A DNA stretch of 64,000 nucleotides from Bacteroidaceae bacterium. GTDB lineage: Bacteria; Bacteroidota; Bacteroidia; Bacteroidales; Bacteroidaceae. The position numbers and the translations under genes were made by a program. The stretch is from assembly GCA_017447625.1 (NCBI GenBank), contig JAFSNB010000003.1:1-64000 (forward strand), read 5' to 3'. This document shows, one piece after another, positions 16,080 through 24,838 of this stretch (positions within the stretch are counted from its first letter, which is position 1; every line of letters starts with the position of its first letter). The notes beneath the pieces are model-generated. The model saw only the letters and a list, made by a program, of their open reading frames with translations, made no database searches and had not been told where the DNA came from.

Positions 16080-19034
16080 ATGAAACTGTACCTTATCGAT
16101 GCTTACGCGCTAATTTTCCGCGCTTACTATGCTTTTATCCGTGCTCCGCGCATCAACAGCAAGGGGATAAACACATCTGCCATCATGGGCTTCTTCAACA
16201 CCCTTGAGGAAGTCATCAACGAGGGGCAGCCCACTCACATTGGAGTGGCATTCGACCCCGCCGGAGGTTCCTTCCGCAGTCAGATTTATCCGCTCTACAA
16301 GGCACAGCGCGAGGAGACACCTGAAGCCATACGTCAGGCCGTGCCATATATCAAGCAGGCTCTGCAGGCTTATCGTATCCCAGTAATCGAAGTTCCCGGC
16401 TACGAGGCTGACGACGTCATCGGTACCCTGGCCACGCAAGCAGGCAAGCAGGGCATAGACACATATATGCTCACTCCCGATAAAGACTACGGGCAGTTGG
16501 TCACGGACAACGTGCGTATGCTGAAGCCGCGCAACGGACAGTCTGGCTTCGACATACTCGGCCCGTCTGAGATATGCGAGAAATGGGGCTTGCAGTCTCC
16601 ACTTCAGGTCATTGACATGCTCGGTCTTATGGGAGACACAGCCGACAACATCCCCGGTTGCAAGGGCGTTGGCGAAAAGACCGCCGCTACCCTTATACAG
16701 CAGTGGGGCAGTATAGACAACCTCCTGGCAAACACCGAACAGCTGAAGGGTGCCTTGCGCACCAAGGTAGAGACCTCACGCGAAGACATCCTCCTCAGCC
16801 GTCACCTCGCAGAGATCGTCACCGACGTGCCCGTCACACTCGACCTCGAAGCTCTCACCCTCCAAGACCCTGATCGCGAAGCCCTCACCTCACTCTTCGA
16901 AGACCTGGAGCTCCGCACCCTCCTCCGCCGCAAATTCGGCGATGCGTCCAGTATCGCCGTCTCCGAGACATCTGGCCTTTCAGCCGCCACTAAGACATCT
17001 CAAACCGCCGCTTCCGGCACATCCCGAACCTCTTCAGGGAGTGCGTCCGGCGGTTTTCCCGCCGGGAAATCCGCCTCCAAAGATCCCTTCCAGCTCGATC
17101 TCTTTGCTGAACCAGAGCCACAAGCGGCTGCTGAGCCCCAAACTTCCCCCTTCCTCCCCTCCGCAGGCACTTCCCCCGTAGCCCCCTCTTCAGCAGTCTC
17201 CCCCTCAGCAGACGTTTCCGTATTCGGCAGCATTGCCACCGACAACCCATCCTACCACCTCATCTCTTCCCCAGAAGCCCGCCGCGACCTTCTCGCCCGC
17301 CTGCTGGCCGCCTCCGAGGTGTCCTTAGACACCGAAACGACATCCACCTCCCCCCTCGAAGCCGAACTCGTAGGCCTCAGTTTCGCCATAGAAGAGAAGG
17401 AAGCCTTCTACGTCCCGATTCCCGCCAACCGTGCCGAGGCGCAAGCCATCGTGGAAGAGTTCCGTCCTCTCTACGAGAGCAAATCCATAACCAAAATCGG
17501 GCAGAACCTGAAATACGACCTCAACGTGCTGGCCAACTACGGCATCCGCCTCGCTGCCCCCCATTGGGATACCATGATAGCCCACTACGTCCTGCAGCCC
17601 GAGCTCCATCACGGGATGGACTATCTGTCCGAAGTCTATCTCAACTACAAGACTATCCCCATCACCGCCCTTATCGGCGAGGACAGGCGCACCCAGCGCT
17701 CCATGCGCGACGTGCCGCCCGAAGAGGTCTGCCCCTATGCCGCCGAGGATGCCGACATAACCCTGCGTCTCAAACACCGCTTCCAGCCGATGCTTGAAAC
17801 CGAGGGCTCACTCTCCCTGTTCACAGACATCGAGATGCCGCTGATGCCAGTACTTGCAGATATGGAGCGTCACGGAGTCCGTCTCGACACCGATGCACTG
17901 CGTCAGGCAGGAAGCGGCTTTGCCGACCGTTTAACGGAGTTGGAGCAGGAGATACACGCTCTCGCAGGCCGTGAGTTCAACATATCCTCGCCATCGCAGG
18001 TCGGAGTCGTACTCTTCGAGGACCTGCATCTTCTTGCTAAACCCAAGAAGACCCGCACCGGACAGTACGTCACCAGCGAAGAGGTGCTCACAGGCATACG
18101 CTCCAAACACCCTATCGTGGAGAAGATCCTGGAACACCGCGGCATAAAGAAGCTGCTCAGTACATATATAGACAAACTCCCCGAGCTCATCAACCCGAAA
18201 ACAGGCCATATCCACACTTCGTTCAATCAGACCGTCACCGCCACGGGCCGCCTCTCATCCTCCAACCCCAACCTGCAGAATATCCCTGTCCGCGGCGAAG
18301 CCGGAAAGGAAATCCGCAAAGCCTTCGTTCCCGAACCTGGCGAGCTGTTCTTCTCTGCCGACTACTCGCAGATTGAGCTTCGCATCATGGCTCACTTGAG
18401 CGGAGACGAGCATCTCATCAGCGCCTTCCGAGAGGGACATGACATCCACGCCGCCACCGCCGCCCGCATCTTCAAGAAAGACATAGCTGATGTCTCACGC
18501 GACGAGCGCCGCAAGGCCAAGACTGCCAACTTCGGCATCATCTACGGCATATCAGCCTTCGGCCTGGCTGAACGTCTCGACGTGAGTCGCACCGAAGCAA
18601 AAGCCCTCATAGACAGCTATTTCGAGACTTATCCTCGCGTTCATCAGTATATGCAAGAGAGCATAGACCGCGCCCGCGAGTTGGGTTACACCGAGACCGT
18701 ACTCCACCGCCGTTGCTATCTGCGCGACATCAACAGCCACAACGCCGTGGTTCGCGGATATGCCGAGCGCAACGCCATCAACGCCCCCATTCAAGGCTCC
18801 GCCGCCGACATAATAAAGATTGCTATGGCACGCATCCACCGCCGTTTCGAGGCTGAGAGCCTCCGTGCCCGCATGATTCTGCAGGTCCACGACGAACTCA
18901 ACTTCTCCGTGCCAGCCGAAGAGCGCGACCGCGTGGAAGCCATAGTAATAGAGGAAATGCAGAACGCCTTCCAGATGAGCGTTCCCCTAATCGCCGACTG
19001 CGGCTGGGGTGCAAACTGGCTCGAGGCCCACTAA
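16080..19034 (+). CDS. polA: DNA polymerase I
   Basis: 984-aa Pol I with all three domains. The 5' nuclease spans about 1-290 (LIDAYALIFRAYYA, EADDVIGT, TPDKDYGQL, GVGEKTA). The 3'-5' proofreading domain keeps its acidic triad motifs (SLDTETT, NLKYDLN, YAAEDAD), so it should be active, unlike in Taq-type enzymes. The polymerase shows motif A DYSQIELR (D761), motif B RRKAKTANFGIIYG and motif C VHDEL (D938). Between nuclease and exonuclease lies a Ser/Thr/Pro-rich linker of roughly 90 residues (about 285-385) containing QLDLF at 338-342, a match to the sliding-clamp binding consensus. The upstream ATG frame to 15930 is rejected because it crosses the promoter; the start at 16080 gives the conserved MKLYLIDAYAL. 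Confidence 0.97.
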   Translation: MKLYLIDAYALIFRAYYAFIRAPRINSKGINTSAIMGFFNTLEEVINEGQPTHIGVAFDPAGGSFRSQIYPLYKAQREETPEAIRQAVPYIKQALQAYRIPVIEVPGYEADDVIGTLATQAGKQGIDTYMLTPDKDYGQLVTDNVRMLKPRNGQSGFDILGPSEICEKWGLQSPLQVIDMLGLMGDTADNIPGCKGVGEKTAATLIQQWGSIDNLLANTEQLKGALRTKVETSREDILLSRHLAEIVTDVPVTLDLEALTLQDPDREALTSLFEDLELRTLLRRKFGDASSIAVSETSGLSAATKTSQTAASGTSRTSSGSASGGFPAGKSASKDPFQLDLFAEPEPQAAAEPQTSPFLPSAGTSPVAPSSAVSPSADVSVFGSIATDNPSYHLISSPEARRDLLARLLAASEVSLDTETTSTSPLEAELVGLSFAIEEKEAFYVPIPANRAEAQAIVEEFRPLYESKSITKIGQNLKYDLNVLANYGIRLAAPHWDTMIAHYVLQPELHHGMDYLSEVYLNYKTIPITALIGEDRRTQRSMRDVPPEEVCPYAAEDADITLRLKHRFQPMLETEGSLSLFTDIEMPLMPVLADMERHGVRLDTDALRQAGSGFADRLTELEQEIHALAGREFNISSPSQVGVVLFEDLHLLAKPKKTRTGQYVTSEEVLTGIRSKHPIVEKILEHRGIKKLLSTYIDKLPELINPKTGHIHTSFNQTVTATGRLSSSNPNLQNIPVRGEAGKEIRKAFVPEPGELFFSADYSQIELRIMAHLSGDEHLISAFREGHDIHAATAARIFKKDIADVSRDERRKAKTANFGIIYGISAFGLAERLDVSRTEAKALIDSYFETYPRVHQYMQESIDRARELGYTETVLHRRCYLRDINSHNAVVRGYAERNAINAPIQGSAADIIKIAMARIHRRFEAESLRARMILQVHDELNFSVPAEERDRVEAIVIEEMQNAFQMSVPLIADCGWGANWLEAH

Positions 19035-19117
19035 CCCATCAGCCCCATTTCTCACAAAAAGCAACCCCATCTCTTATTTTTCCTATCAAAATGTGCGGCG
19101 AATCGGCAAATAATGCT

Positions 19118-19125
19118 TATCTTTG
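19118..19125 (+). promoter_or_regulatory. -7 box upstream of ddh
   Basis: TATCTTTG 43 bp before the ddh ATG fits TAnnTTTG. No convincing -33 element. Confidence 0.5.
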
Positions 19126-19167
19126 CCGCGCAAACAACAAATAAAGCAACAATAACACACCAAAGAC

Positions 19168-20067
19168 ATGAAGAAAATCAGAGTCGCCGTAGTCGGTTAC
19201 GGCAATATCGGTAAATACGCTATCGAGGCCCTTCAGGAGAGCCCCGACATGGAAATTGCAGGCATCGTGCGCCGCAAGGGAGCCGAAGGATGCCCCGCAG
19301 AAATCGCCGCTTACACCGTGGTTAAGGACATCCGCGAGCTGAATGACGTGGATGTGGCCATTCTTGCCACCCCCACCCGCAGCGTGGAAGCCTACGCCAA
19401 GGACATACTCGCTCTCGGCATCAATACCGTTGACAGTTTCGACATCCACACCCAAATCGTGGATCTACGTCGCAGCCTCGACGCCGCAGCCAAGGCTGGC
19501 GGAGCCGTGAGCATCATTAGCGCAGGCTGGGACCCGGGTTCAGACAGTATTGTACGCACCCTCATGGAGAGCCTTGCCCCCAAGGGCATCAGCTACACCA
19601 ATTTCGGTCCCGGCCGTTCCATGGGCCACAGCGTTGCCGTTCGCGCCATCGCCGGCGTGCGTGACGCCCTCAGCGTCACCATCCCTCTCGGCACAGGCAT
19701 CCACCGCCGCATGGTTTATGTGGAACTGGAGGAGGGAGCCGACTTCGAAACCGTGAAGGCGGCCATACTCAAAGACCCCTATTTCGTGAACGACGAGACG
19801 CACGTCACTCAGGTGCCGTGCGTCAAGGACCTCAACGATGTCGGGCATGGTGTGAATCTGGTCCGCAAGGGCGTGTCGGGCAAGACCCACAACCAACTCT
19901 TCGAGTTCAACATGAAGATTAACAATCCGGCTCTCACTGCCCAGGTGCTTGTCAATGTAGCCCGCGCCTCCATGCGTCAGCAGCCCGGTTGCTACACCAT
20001 GATTGAGATTCCCGTCATCGACTTCCTCCCCGGCGACCGCGAGGAAATCGTCCGCCATCTCGTCTAA
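19168..20067 (+). CDS. ddh: meso-Diaminopimelate dehydrogenase
   Basis: 299 aa. It catalyses NADPH-dependent formation of meso-diaminopimelate from tetrahydrodipicolinate, a one-step route to lysine and the peptidoglycan cross-linking residue. The N-terminal Rossmann motif [11 protein letters not shown] is followed by the family stretches [25 protein letters not shown] and [11 protein letters not shown] that shape the substrate site. Length is normal (about 300 aa). It is a single-gene unit with its own promoter and a strong terminator at 20112. The enzyme is restricted to some bacteria, including Bacteroidales. Confidence 0.96.
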   Translation: MKKIRVAVVGYGNIGKYAIEALQESPDMEIAGIVRRKGAEGCPAEIAAYTVVKDIRELNDVDVAILATPTRSVEAYAKDILALGINTVDSFDIHTQIVDLRRSLDAAAKAGGAVSIISAGWDPGSDSIVRTLMESLAPKGISYTNFGPGRSMGHSVAVRAIAGVRDALSVTIPLGTGIHRRMVYVELEEGADFETVKAAILKDPYFVNDETHVTQVPCVKDLNDVGHGVNLVRKGVSGKTHNQLFEFNMKINNPALTAQVLVNVARASMRQQPGCYTMIEIPVIDFLPGDREEIVRHLV

Positions 20068-20111
20068 CCCAGCCCATAAGACCCATAGGCCCATTAGCTT
20101 TATAAGCCCAA

Positions 20112-20142
20112 AGAGGAGGACACCGCATTGGTGTCCTCCTCT
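20112..20142 (+). terminator. Intrinsic terminator after ddh
   Basis: A perfect 13-bp stem (20112-20124 with 20130-20142) closes a 5-nt loop and is followed by CTCTTTATTTAT. It also faces the end of the vapD gene and may work in both directions. Confidence 0.85.
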
Positions 20143-20196
20143 CTCTTTATTTATCAATAACTGTTGAGCGCAGCCTAACTGTCAATTAGCTAAAGA

Positions 20197-20478
20197 TTAT
20201 CCTTTCTTTACTATCTCAGTGAAGTTTGACCACTCCTCAACTCGGTAGCCACGAATGTCGCGCACGGACTTGCGAAACCAATCTATTTTCGACAAATCCA
20301 TAATGGCCTGCATCAGGTTTGTAAGGTTGTCGCTACGAGTGAGATATGTGCTACCCTGTATCCACTCAAAGCCATCGCGTATTAGAATTTTACGAACCTC
20401 GTAATACGCGTTATTATATATCTCGCCGTAATAATTCTTAAGATTGGCGATATTCATGTCAAAGCTGAGCGCATACAT
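20197..20478 (-). CDS. vapD: VapD-family endoribonuclease toxin
   Basis: 93-aa VapD, a Cas2-like ferredoxin-fold ribonuclease family. The N-terminal MYALSFDMNI with the conserved Asp, the GFEWIQGSTYL strand and the KSVRDIRGYRVEEWSNFTEIVK tail segment are close to what I recall of Helicobacter VapD. The open frame continues upstream to 20529, but the start at 20478 gives the conserved N terminus and leaves 4 bp to the preceding small gene. In Haemophilus a small VapX antitoxin is encoded next to VapD; the 58-aa upstream gene here may be the equivalent. Toxicity in this host is inferred from the family. Confidence 0.85.
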   Translation of the reverse strand: MYALSFDMNIANLKNYYGEIYNNAYYEVRKILIRDGFEWIQGSTYLTRSDNLTNLMQAIMDLSKIDWFRKSVRDIRGYRVEEWSNFTEIVKKG

Positions 20479-20482
20479 AGCT

Positions 20483-20659
20483 TTATACCGCAGGTTTGAA
20501 CATATAAGCCTTATCGAAGAATATCTCACCGCTGGGCGTCTCTGCTGAAATCACAGTACCCACGAAAGAGTTATCTTCCACATCAATCACTGTACCCCAT
20601 ATCCAGTCGTCCTTGTGTGTCACTTCTGGCGAAATCAGTACGTTGTCACCTGTCTTCAT
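20483..20659 (-). CDS. Small protein paired with VapD, possible antitoxin
   Basis: A 58-aa frame starting MKTGDNVLIS and ending FFDKAYMFKPAV, immediately upstream of vapD with only 4 bp between stop and start. It reads as coding: clear ATG, a promoter at normal distance, and a compact beta-rich composition with a repeated GTVI motif. I do not recognise the family. By position it could be the antitoxin of a VapD pair, as VapX is in Haemophilus, though I see no sequence likeness to support that. Confidence 0.7.
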   Translation of the reverse strand: MKTGDNVLISPEVTHKDDWIWGTVIDVEDNSFVGTVISAETPSGEIFFDKAYMFKPAV

Positions 20660-20693
20660 TGCTAAATCCTCCTATAATTATTATTTCTGACCG

Positions 20694-20724
20694 CAAAAAT
20701 AGTGGTATTTATTCAATCTGCAAA
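20694..20724 (-). promoter_or_regulatory. Promoter of the VapD pair
   Basis: Minus strand TTTG (20721-20724), 19-bp spacer, TATTTTTG (20694-20701). The same promoter in near-identical sequence drives the PIN pair at 51910-51940. Confidence 0.75.
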
Positions 20725-20732
20725 ACTTTTGG

Positions 20733-20775
20733 CAAAAAAAAGAGAGGAGGATACCACACGGGCATCCTCCTCTCT
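20733..20775 (-). terminator. Intrinsic terminator of the locus A transcript
   Basis: A perfect 12-bp stem (20741-20752 with 20764-20775), loop of 11, followed on the minus strand by a run of U (A-run 20734-20740 on the plus strand). It ends the secreted-protein/peptide transcript just before the VapD promoter. Confidence 0.85.
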
Positions 20776-20841
20776 CATTTTCTATAGTTTCGGAAGTTAT
20801 CGCTTCGCTTGGAAGTTATCCACTTTCCGCAGGTCTCTCCT

Positions 20842-20908
20842 CCCCCACGGAAGTTCTCCCCCCCACGGTAATCCTCCCCCCACGGAAGTTCTCCCCCCAC
20901 GGGGGGAG
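20842..20908. repeat. C-rich 18-bp tandem repeat with hairpin
   Basis: Three to four units of CCCCCCACGGAAGTTCTC type, ending in CTCCCCCC-AC-GGGGGGAG (20891-20908), which can fold into a tight hairpin. It lies in the 3' region of the peptide gene of locus A and has no counterpart in locus B. Confidence 0.7.
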
Positions 20909-20925
20909 TTAGAGAGGGGCCTTAA

Positions 20926-21132
20926 TTACTGCTGCTCCTCCTGGTCTTCCCAGTTCTCCCACTGAACGCTGTTCACATTCTGCTTAGCATCAGCTGTTGT
21001 GGGAATATCTTCATTAGGATCAGCCAAATCAACAACTGAGTTTTCTCCAACACCTGTTACGGATGCCGCTATCATATTATAAGCCTCGACGTAGGTGATG
21101 TTCACCTCTGGCGAAATATAGTTCTTTTTCAT
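20926..21132 (-). CDS. Short MKKxYISP peptide (locus A)
   Basis: 68 aa. N-terminal MKKNYISPEVNITYVEAYNM followed by IAAS, then an acidic, Asn/Gln-rich tail (NSVQWENWEDQEEQQ). No hydrophobic export signal and no cysteine. The pattern MKKxYxxP...MIAAS is a form I associate with abundant small Bacteroidales proteins of unknown role. The frame runs further up to 21153, but the ATG at 21130-21132 gives the conserved start. It lies 164 bp downstream of the large secreted protein on the same strand and is probably co-transcribed. A paralogue is at 52077, identical over most of its length with differences bunched at residues 24-33. It could be a secreted or modified peptide, or a partner of the large protein; no modifying enzyme is nearby. 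Confidence 0.75.
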   Translation of the reverse strand: MKKNYISPEVNITYVEAYNMIAASVTGVGENSVVDLADPNEDIPTTADAKQNVNSVQWENWEDQEEQQ

Positions 21133-21380
21133 AATTATAAGACCCACCCCCAAACCCCTCCCGTAATGGAGGGGAGCGGCTAGCGCTTGGAAGCTTATAG
21201 GGTCATTCTTTTAGAGAGTTACTAATTTATGTTCTACTTTCACCCCGCAGGCCCCCTCCCTGACGGGAGGGGTGCCCTTTAGGGCGGAGTGGGTCTTTAC
21301 TTCACAACTTTCTTGCCGTTCACGATGAAGATGCCCTTCTGAGCCTTGCTTACACGCTGACCGGCGATGTTGTAGATTGC
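20926..21380 (-). repeat. Duplicated segment, copy A (peptide gene, spacer, 3' end of secreted protein)
   Basis: The peptide gene, the whole 164-bp spacer and the last about 80 bp of the secreted-protein gene match 52077-52533 almost base for base; the spacer shows only two differences by eye. It includes CCCCTCC/GGAGGGG and CCCCTCCC/GGGAGGGG hairpins at 21155-21174 and 21253-21272 and a GCCC/GGGC hairpin at 21274-21285. Confidence 0.9.
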
Positions 21381-24300
21381 ACCATTCTCTGCGGGAACTG
21401 CTTCAATACCATCAATTGCTGTAGGATAGTCCTGACCGTCAATGAAGAACTTAATAGCCTTCACACCAGCAGACTTAGCCTTCAAGTATGCACGAGTACC
21501 CTGAATTGTAGTAGTACCAGCACTCTTATATAGCTTGCTAACTCCATCGCTAGTGCTATATCCAATGAAGTAGTCACCTTCATCAATAGTCTTGCTTGCG
21601 GCATAAGTTCCGACGAAGTCGAAGTATGTGCCAGCAGCCTTAGGCTCACTGGTAGCGATGGTGCGATTCTCAAACACGTAGCTTGTGCCAGCTGTACTGG
21701 TCTTGAGCAATACGGGTTTATTAGGAGTAATAGCAGGCTCTGCCATCTTGGTAAAGCTGACGGTAACTGCATCTGCAGTCTCACCTTCATCACTGAACTC
21801 TGCGACTTCCACTTCTTCGCCGAAGTCAGCCTTCAGCTCGTCATTGCTTATAGCGAACGGAACAACGAATGTATTCCAAACATCAGCTTTGATAGTGCGG
21901 TTCAGTGTAACCTCACCGGCAATGCTCTCCGGAGTGTAATCAACGGTCTCATCAATAGTTACGGTGACTGCAGGAACCTTATAGAGTTCAACATAGCCAA
22001 TACCCATCCAGTTGTATGTGTTACCTGTGATAGCCTTCAGACCTATCTTTGTTTCGGTTGCTTCTTCATTACTTTGTACGAAGGAAAGAGATGCGGCAGC
22101 CAGACGATCTGTAGTTACAGCCGAACCCTGAGTCTCGTTAGCATAGAAGTAAACGCCGACGGTGTTGCTACCAGCATACTGGTCCTTAGCAAAAGCATAG
22201 CAGAAAATATCATATGTACCCTTTGCGAGGGTTACTTTCTGATATAATGTAAACTTATTATTTGCCTTTGCAGGGTTGCTCCAATACTCATAGAATTTAG
22301 TCTTAGTACCGTCCTCAGAAGTTGCAGCATCGTTATTCATAACCTGACTGTTACCATCCTCCTGATCAGTGTACCAACCTGTTGCGCTAGCCCATGAAGG
22401 AAGACTTGTCAGGTCGGGATTAGTGAGCATAAAGGTGAGGTTGAACTTGGCAGAGTTCGTGGGATTAGCTGCGCCTGCGTATGTAACACCAGCGGCCTTC
22501 AACGTGCTGGTTACACTTTCAATTCCAGCAGCATCCGAGGCGGCAGCTACATCAGTAGCAGCTGTGGTGAGTGCATTGCCAAGAGTGGTGTGCGATCCAG
22601 TGGTCAACTCCTCGTAATCAGATACATCGTAGAGAGCCTGAACAGCAGTTCTAAGAGTATTGTAATTAGCGTAAGAAGTTACAGCAGCATCTGCGGCAGC
22701 AGTTGCTGTTTCTATAGCTGCGATTGATGCAAGACACTTGTCAATGGTTGAGTTATCAGCAGCAGCTGCACTGATAGCGTTTGTATATGTGGTTTTTGCA
22801 CCTGCGGGAATCGTTTCTCCCAGTTCTGTAGCATGAGCGTTAGCCGCTGTTGCAGCATCAGCCAAATTCTGTTGGAACAGCACCAAAGGAGCGGTGCCGA
22901 GATATTCAAGCTTGAAGCTACGCCATACAGTCCACTTATCACCTTCAGTTCCAGAATTGAGACCAATCTCAAGGTTGGATGTGGCTTCTGTCAAATTAAA
23001 TATCATCTCGTTCACTCCATTGCCATTAGCAATCCAAGTGTTACCACCATTGCGATCGTTTACTGTAGTAGAAGCAACACCTACAAGAGTCTGTTGTTTA
23101 TTACCAGCATGGAAGTATCCATTATAACCCTCGCGAGTATAGCCCACGACTGTCATCTTGTAATAACCAATAGGCAATTCAGTTGCTATAGTCTGCTTAG
23201 ATGTTGCACTTCCTACATTATAGTACTCATAAAGATTATACTGTAAGCCTGGAGTACCACTGTTAGTCCAGTAGTCTAATTTTCCGGATGTGCCAGGAGC
23301 AGCATTGTCAATGAGGGCTGCGGTGAGGTCGATATTATCGTTCTCAATGTTGGCACCAGCAAGATAAGTGGCGAGGGCTGCACGAAGTGTTACAACAGCT
23401 GCATCAATATCATCTGTTGACGTAGCGGCATCTACTGCAGTATTGGCAGCTGTAACGTCAATAGTTCCATTAATTGCTAAAACAGCAGTACGAATGTTCT
23501 TATAACGAGCGTAGTCAGCGATAATGGCAGCGGTAGCATAAGTGCTAACAGCATTGTTGATAGCGACAATTGCGTCTGAATACTCGTCACTCGTCTCGTA
23601 TTCTTTATTGTTTGCTGTGATAACAGCTGCAATATTGGCATAAACGGCTGCCGGAAGTTGACTCTCGTATGCCTGAGCTGCAGACACAGCATTTGCGAGG
23701 CCTGTTTTATACTCGCTCAAATCGATCGGGCCAAGATACTGAAGTGTAATGTTATCCCAAATACACCAAAGGCTAGTATTCCCCTCCAGCTTTGCACCAA
23801 CGGTAATCGACTTGCCAGTTACTGTTGCAATTTCAGATGTTACTGTATAGTTGCCAGCTGTGAAAGAAGTGGAGGCATCACTCATACTATTTTCAGAGCC
23901 AGTCTTCGCAGGGAAGTACACCTTGGTATCATTCAGGTAGAAATAGGGCAGATGATCGTTGTCGGAACCGTCCTGACGATAGAAAGCCTGACCACTAATC
24001 TTATAGTAACCATTGGGAACAGTAATGGTCTGGCTTAAAGTGAATTCTGAATGATAAGACTCAGCACAACGGTTTGTGTTGTCACCGCCGCTGAGATTCT
24101 TGTTGCTAGCTACCATAGTCCACGCACTGGCACTACGATGGTTGCGGTCGAAGTTCGGGCAGAGTATCATGTACGTGACATCCACTGGATTCTCTTCAGA
24201 AGCATCAGCATAGACATCATCGTAGGCAATAATCTTCCACTGTGCGTTGGGACTATTGGAATCTGTAAGATTGCTTGCCAATACTGTAGAGGTACCATCA

Positions 24301-24659
24301 TAACCATAATAGTTCGTACCATTAGACATGGTGTAAACGCCACTGCCAAGATCGTTAATTGTTACATTGGCTGCTCCACCATCCATATAAGAGCCTGTGA
24401 AGTAGTAGTTCGTACCACCATTGCTTACCTGTGACTCGATAGTATAGACACCATCAGAAACCTTTGCCAAGGTGTTGTAGTGACTAGACTGAATCAGAGA
24501 AGCCTGTGTACCCCATGAATTACTTGGACCAAGGTAACGACCAGAGCCAATGTTCTGGAAAACGTACTTTCCATTGGCAAAATCAGCAGCCGTCTGAGCC
24601 TGTGCGCCCAGTCCGACCATTGCCGCCATAGCGGCAAGAAGAAGTTTAAATTTCTTCAT
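21297..24659 (-). CDS. Large secreted modular protein (locus A)
   Basis: 1120 aa. A signal peptide (MKKFKLLLAAMAAMVGLGAQAQ) is followed by a domain of about 120 residues that looks like a ricin-type beta-trefoil (KYVFQNIGSGRYLG, VYTIESQVSNGGTNYYFTG). Then come carbohydrate-binding-like beta modules (PNGYYKISGQAFYRQDGS; GYYKMTVVGYTREG), interspersed with helical Ala-rich segments of FIVAR-like appearance, and a beta-rich C-terminal part. The last 26 residues (IYNIAGQRVSKAQKG... GKKVVK) form a short sorting-type tail of the kind found on type IX-exported or surface proteins in this group. No catalytic motif is visible, so it is likely a cell-surface or secreted binding protein. Its paralogue at 52451 is nearly identical at the two ends and diverged in the middle. 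Confidence 0.85.
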   Translation of the reverse strand: MKKFKLLLAAMAAMVGLGAQAQTAADFANGKYVFQNIGSGRYLGPSNSWGTQASLIQSSHYNTLAKVSDGVYTIESQVSNGGTNYYFTGSYMDGGAANVTINDLGSGVYTMSNGTNYYGYDGTSTVLASNLTDSNSPNAQWKIIAYDDVYADASEENPVDVTYMILCPNFDRNHRSASAWTMVASNKNLSGGDNTNRCAESYHSEFTLSQTITVPNGYYKISGQAFYRQDGSDNDHLPYFYLNDTKVYFPAKTGSENSMSDASTSFTAGNYTVTSEIATVTGKSITVGAKLEGNTSLWCIWDNITLQYLGPIDLSEYKTGLANAVSAAQAYESQLPAAVYANIAAVITANNKEYETSDEYSDAIVAINNAVSTYATAAIIADYARYKNIRTAVLAINGTIDVTAANTAVDAATSTDDIDAAVVTLRAALATYLAGANIENDNIDLTAALIDNAAPGTSGKLDYWTNSGTPGLQYNLYEYYNVGSATSKQTIATELPIGYYKMTVVGYTREGYNGYFHAGNKQQTLVGVASTTVNDRNGGNTWIANGNGVNEMIFNLTEATSNLEIGLNSGTEGDKWTVWRSFKLEYLGTAPLVLFQQNLADAATAANAHATELGETIPAGAKTTYTNAISAAAADNSTIDKCLASIAAIETATAAADAAVTSYANYNTLRTAVQALYDVSDYEELTTGSHTTLGNALTTAATDVAAASDAAGIESVTSTLKAAGVTYAGAANPTNSAKFNLTFMLTNPDLTSLPSWASATGWYTDQEDGNSQVMNNDAATSEDGTKTKFYEYWSNPAKANNKFTLYQKVTLAKGTYDIFCYAFAKDQYAGSNTVGVYFYANETQGSAVTTDRLAAASLSFVQSNEEATETKIGLKAITGNTYNWMGIGYVELYKVPAVTVTIDETVDYTPESIAGEVTLNRTIKADVWNTFVVPFAISNDELKADFGEEVEVAEFSDEGETADAVTVSFTKMAEPAITPNKPVLLKTSTAGTSYVFENRTIATSEPKAAGTYFDFVGTYAASKTIDEGDYFIGYSTSDGVSKLYKSAGTTTIQGTRAYLKAKSAGVKAIKFFIDGQDYPTAIDGIEAVPAENGAIYNIAGQRVSKAQKGIFIVNGKKVVK

Positions 24660-24798
24660 TTTGTTAGTTTTTAAATTAATTATTAATATATAAAGTTTGT
24701 ATTCATTTGGTTTCTGTAAGTGCTGATATCAGCCCCGCGTTTCACAACGCGGGACTAACTAATATCAACTAATGAACTATTAACTTATAGTTCGGGCG

Positions 24799-24806
24799 CA
24801 AAGTTA
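24799..24806 (-). promoter_or_regulatory. -7 box of secreted protein A
   Basis: Minus strand TAACTTTG. The surrounding 23 bp (CAAAGTTACgGAATTAATT on the plus strand) recur at 55957 before the paralogue, supporting it as a shared promoter. Leader length about 140 nt. Confidence 0.6.
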
Positions 24807-24838
24807 CGGAATTAATTAACCTTTATTTACCCCCCCCC

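Noticed and set aside
20842-20908. Possible rRNA/tRNA-like structure in the C-rich tract
   Set aside because: The sequence is a simple repeat that folds only into short hairpins and has no tRNA loop features.
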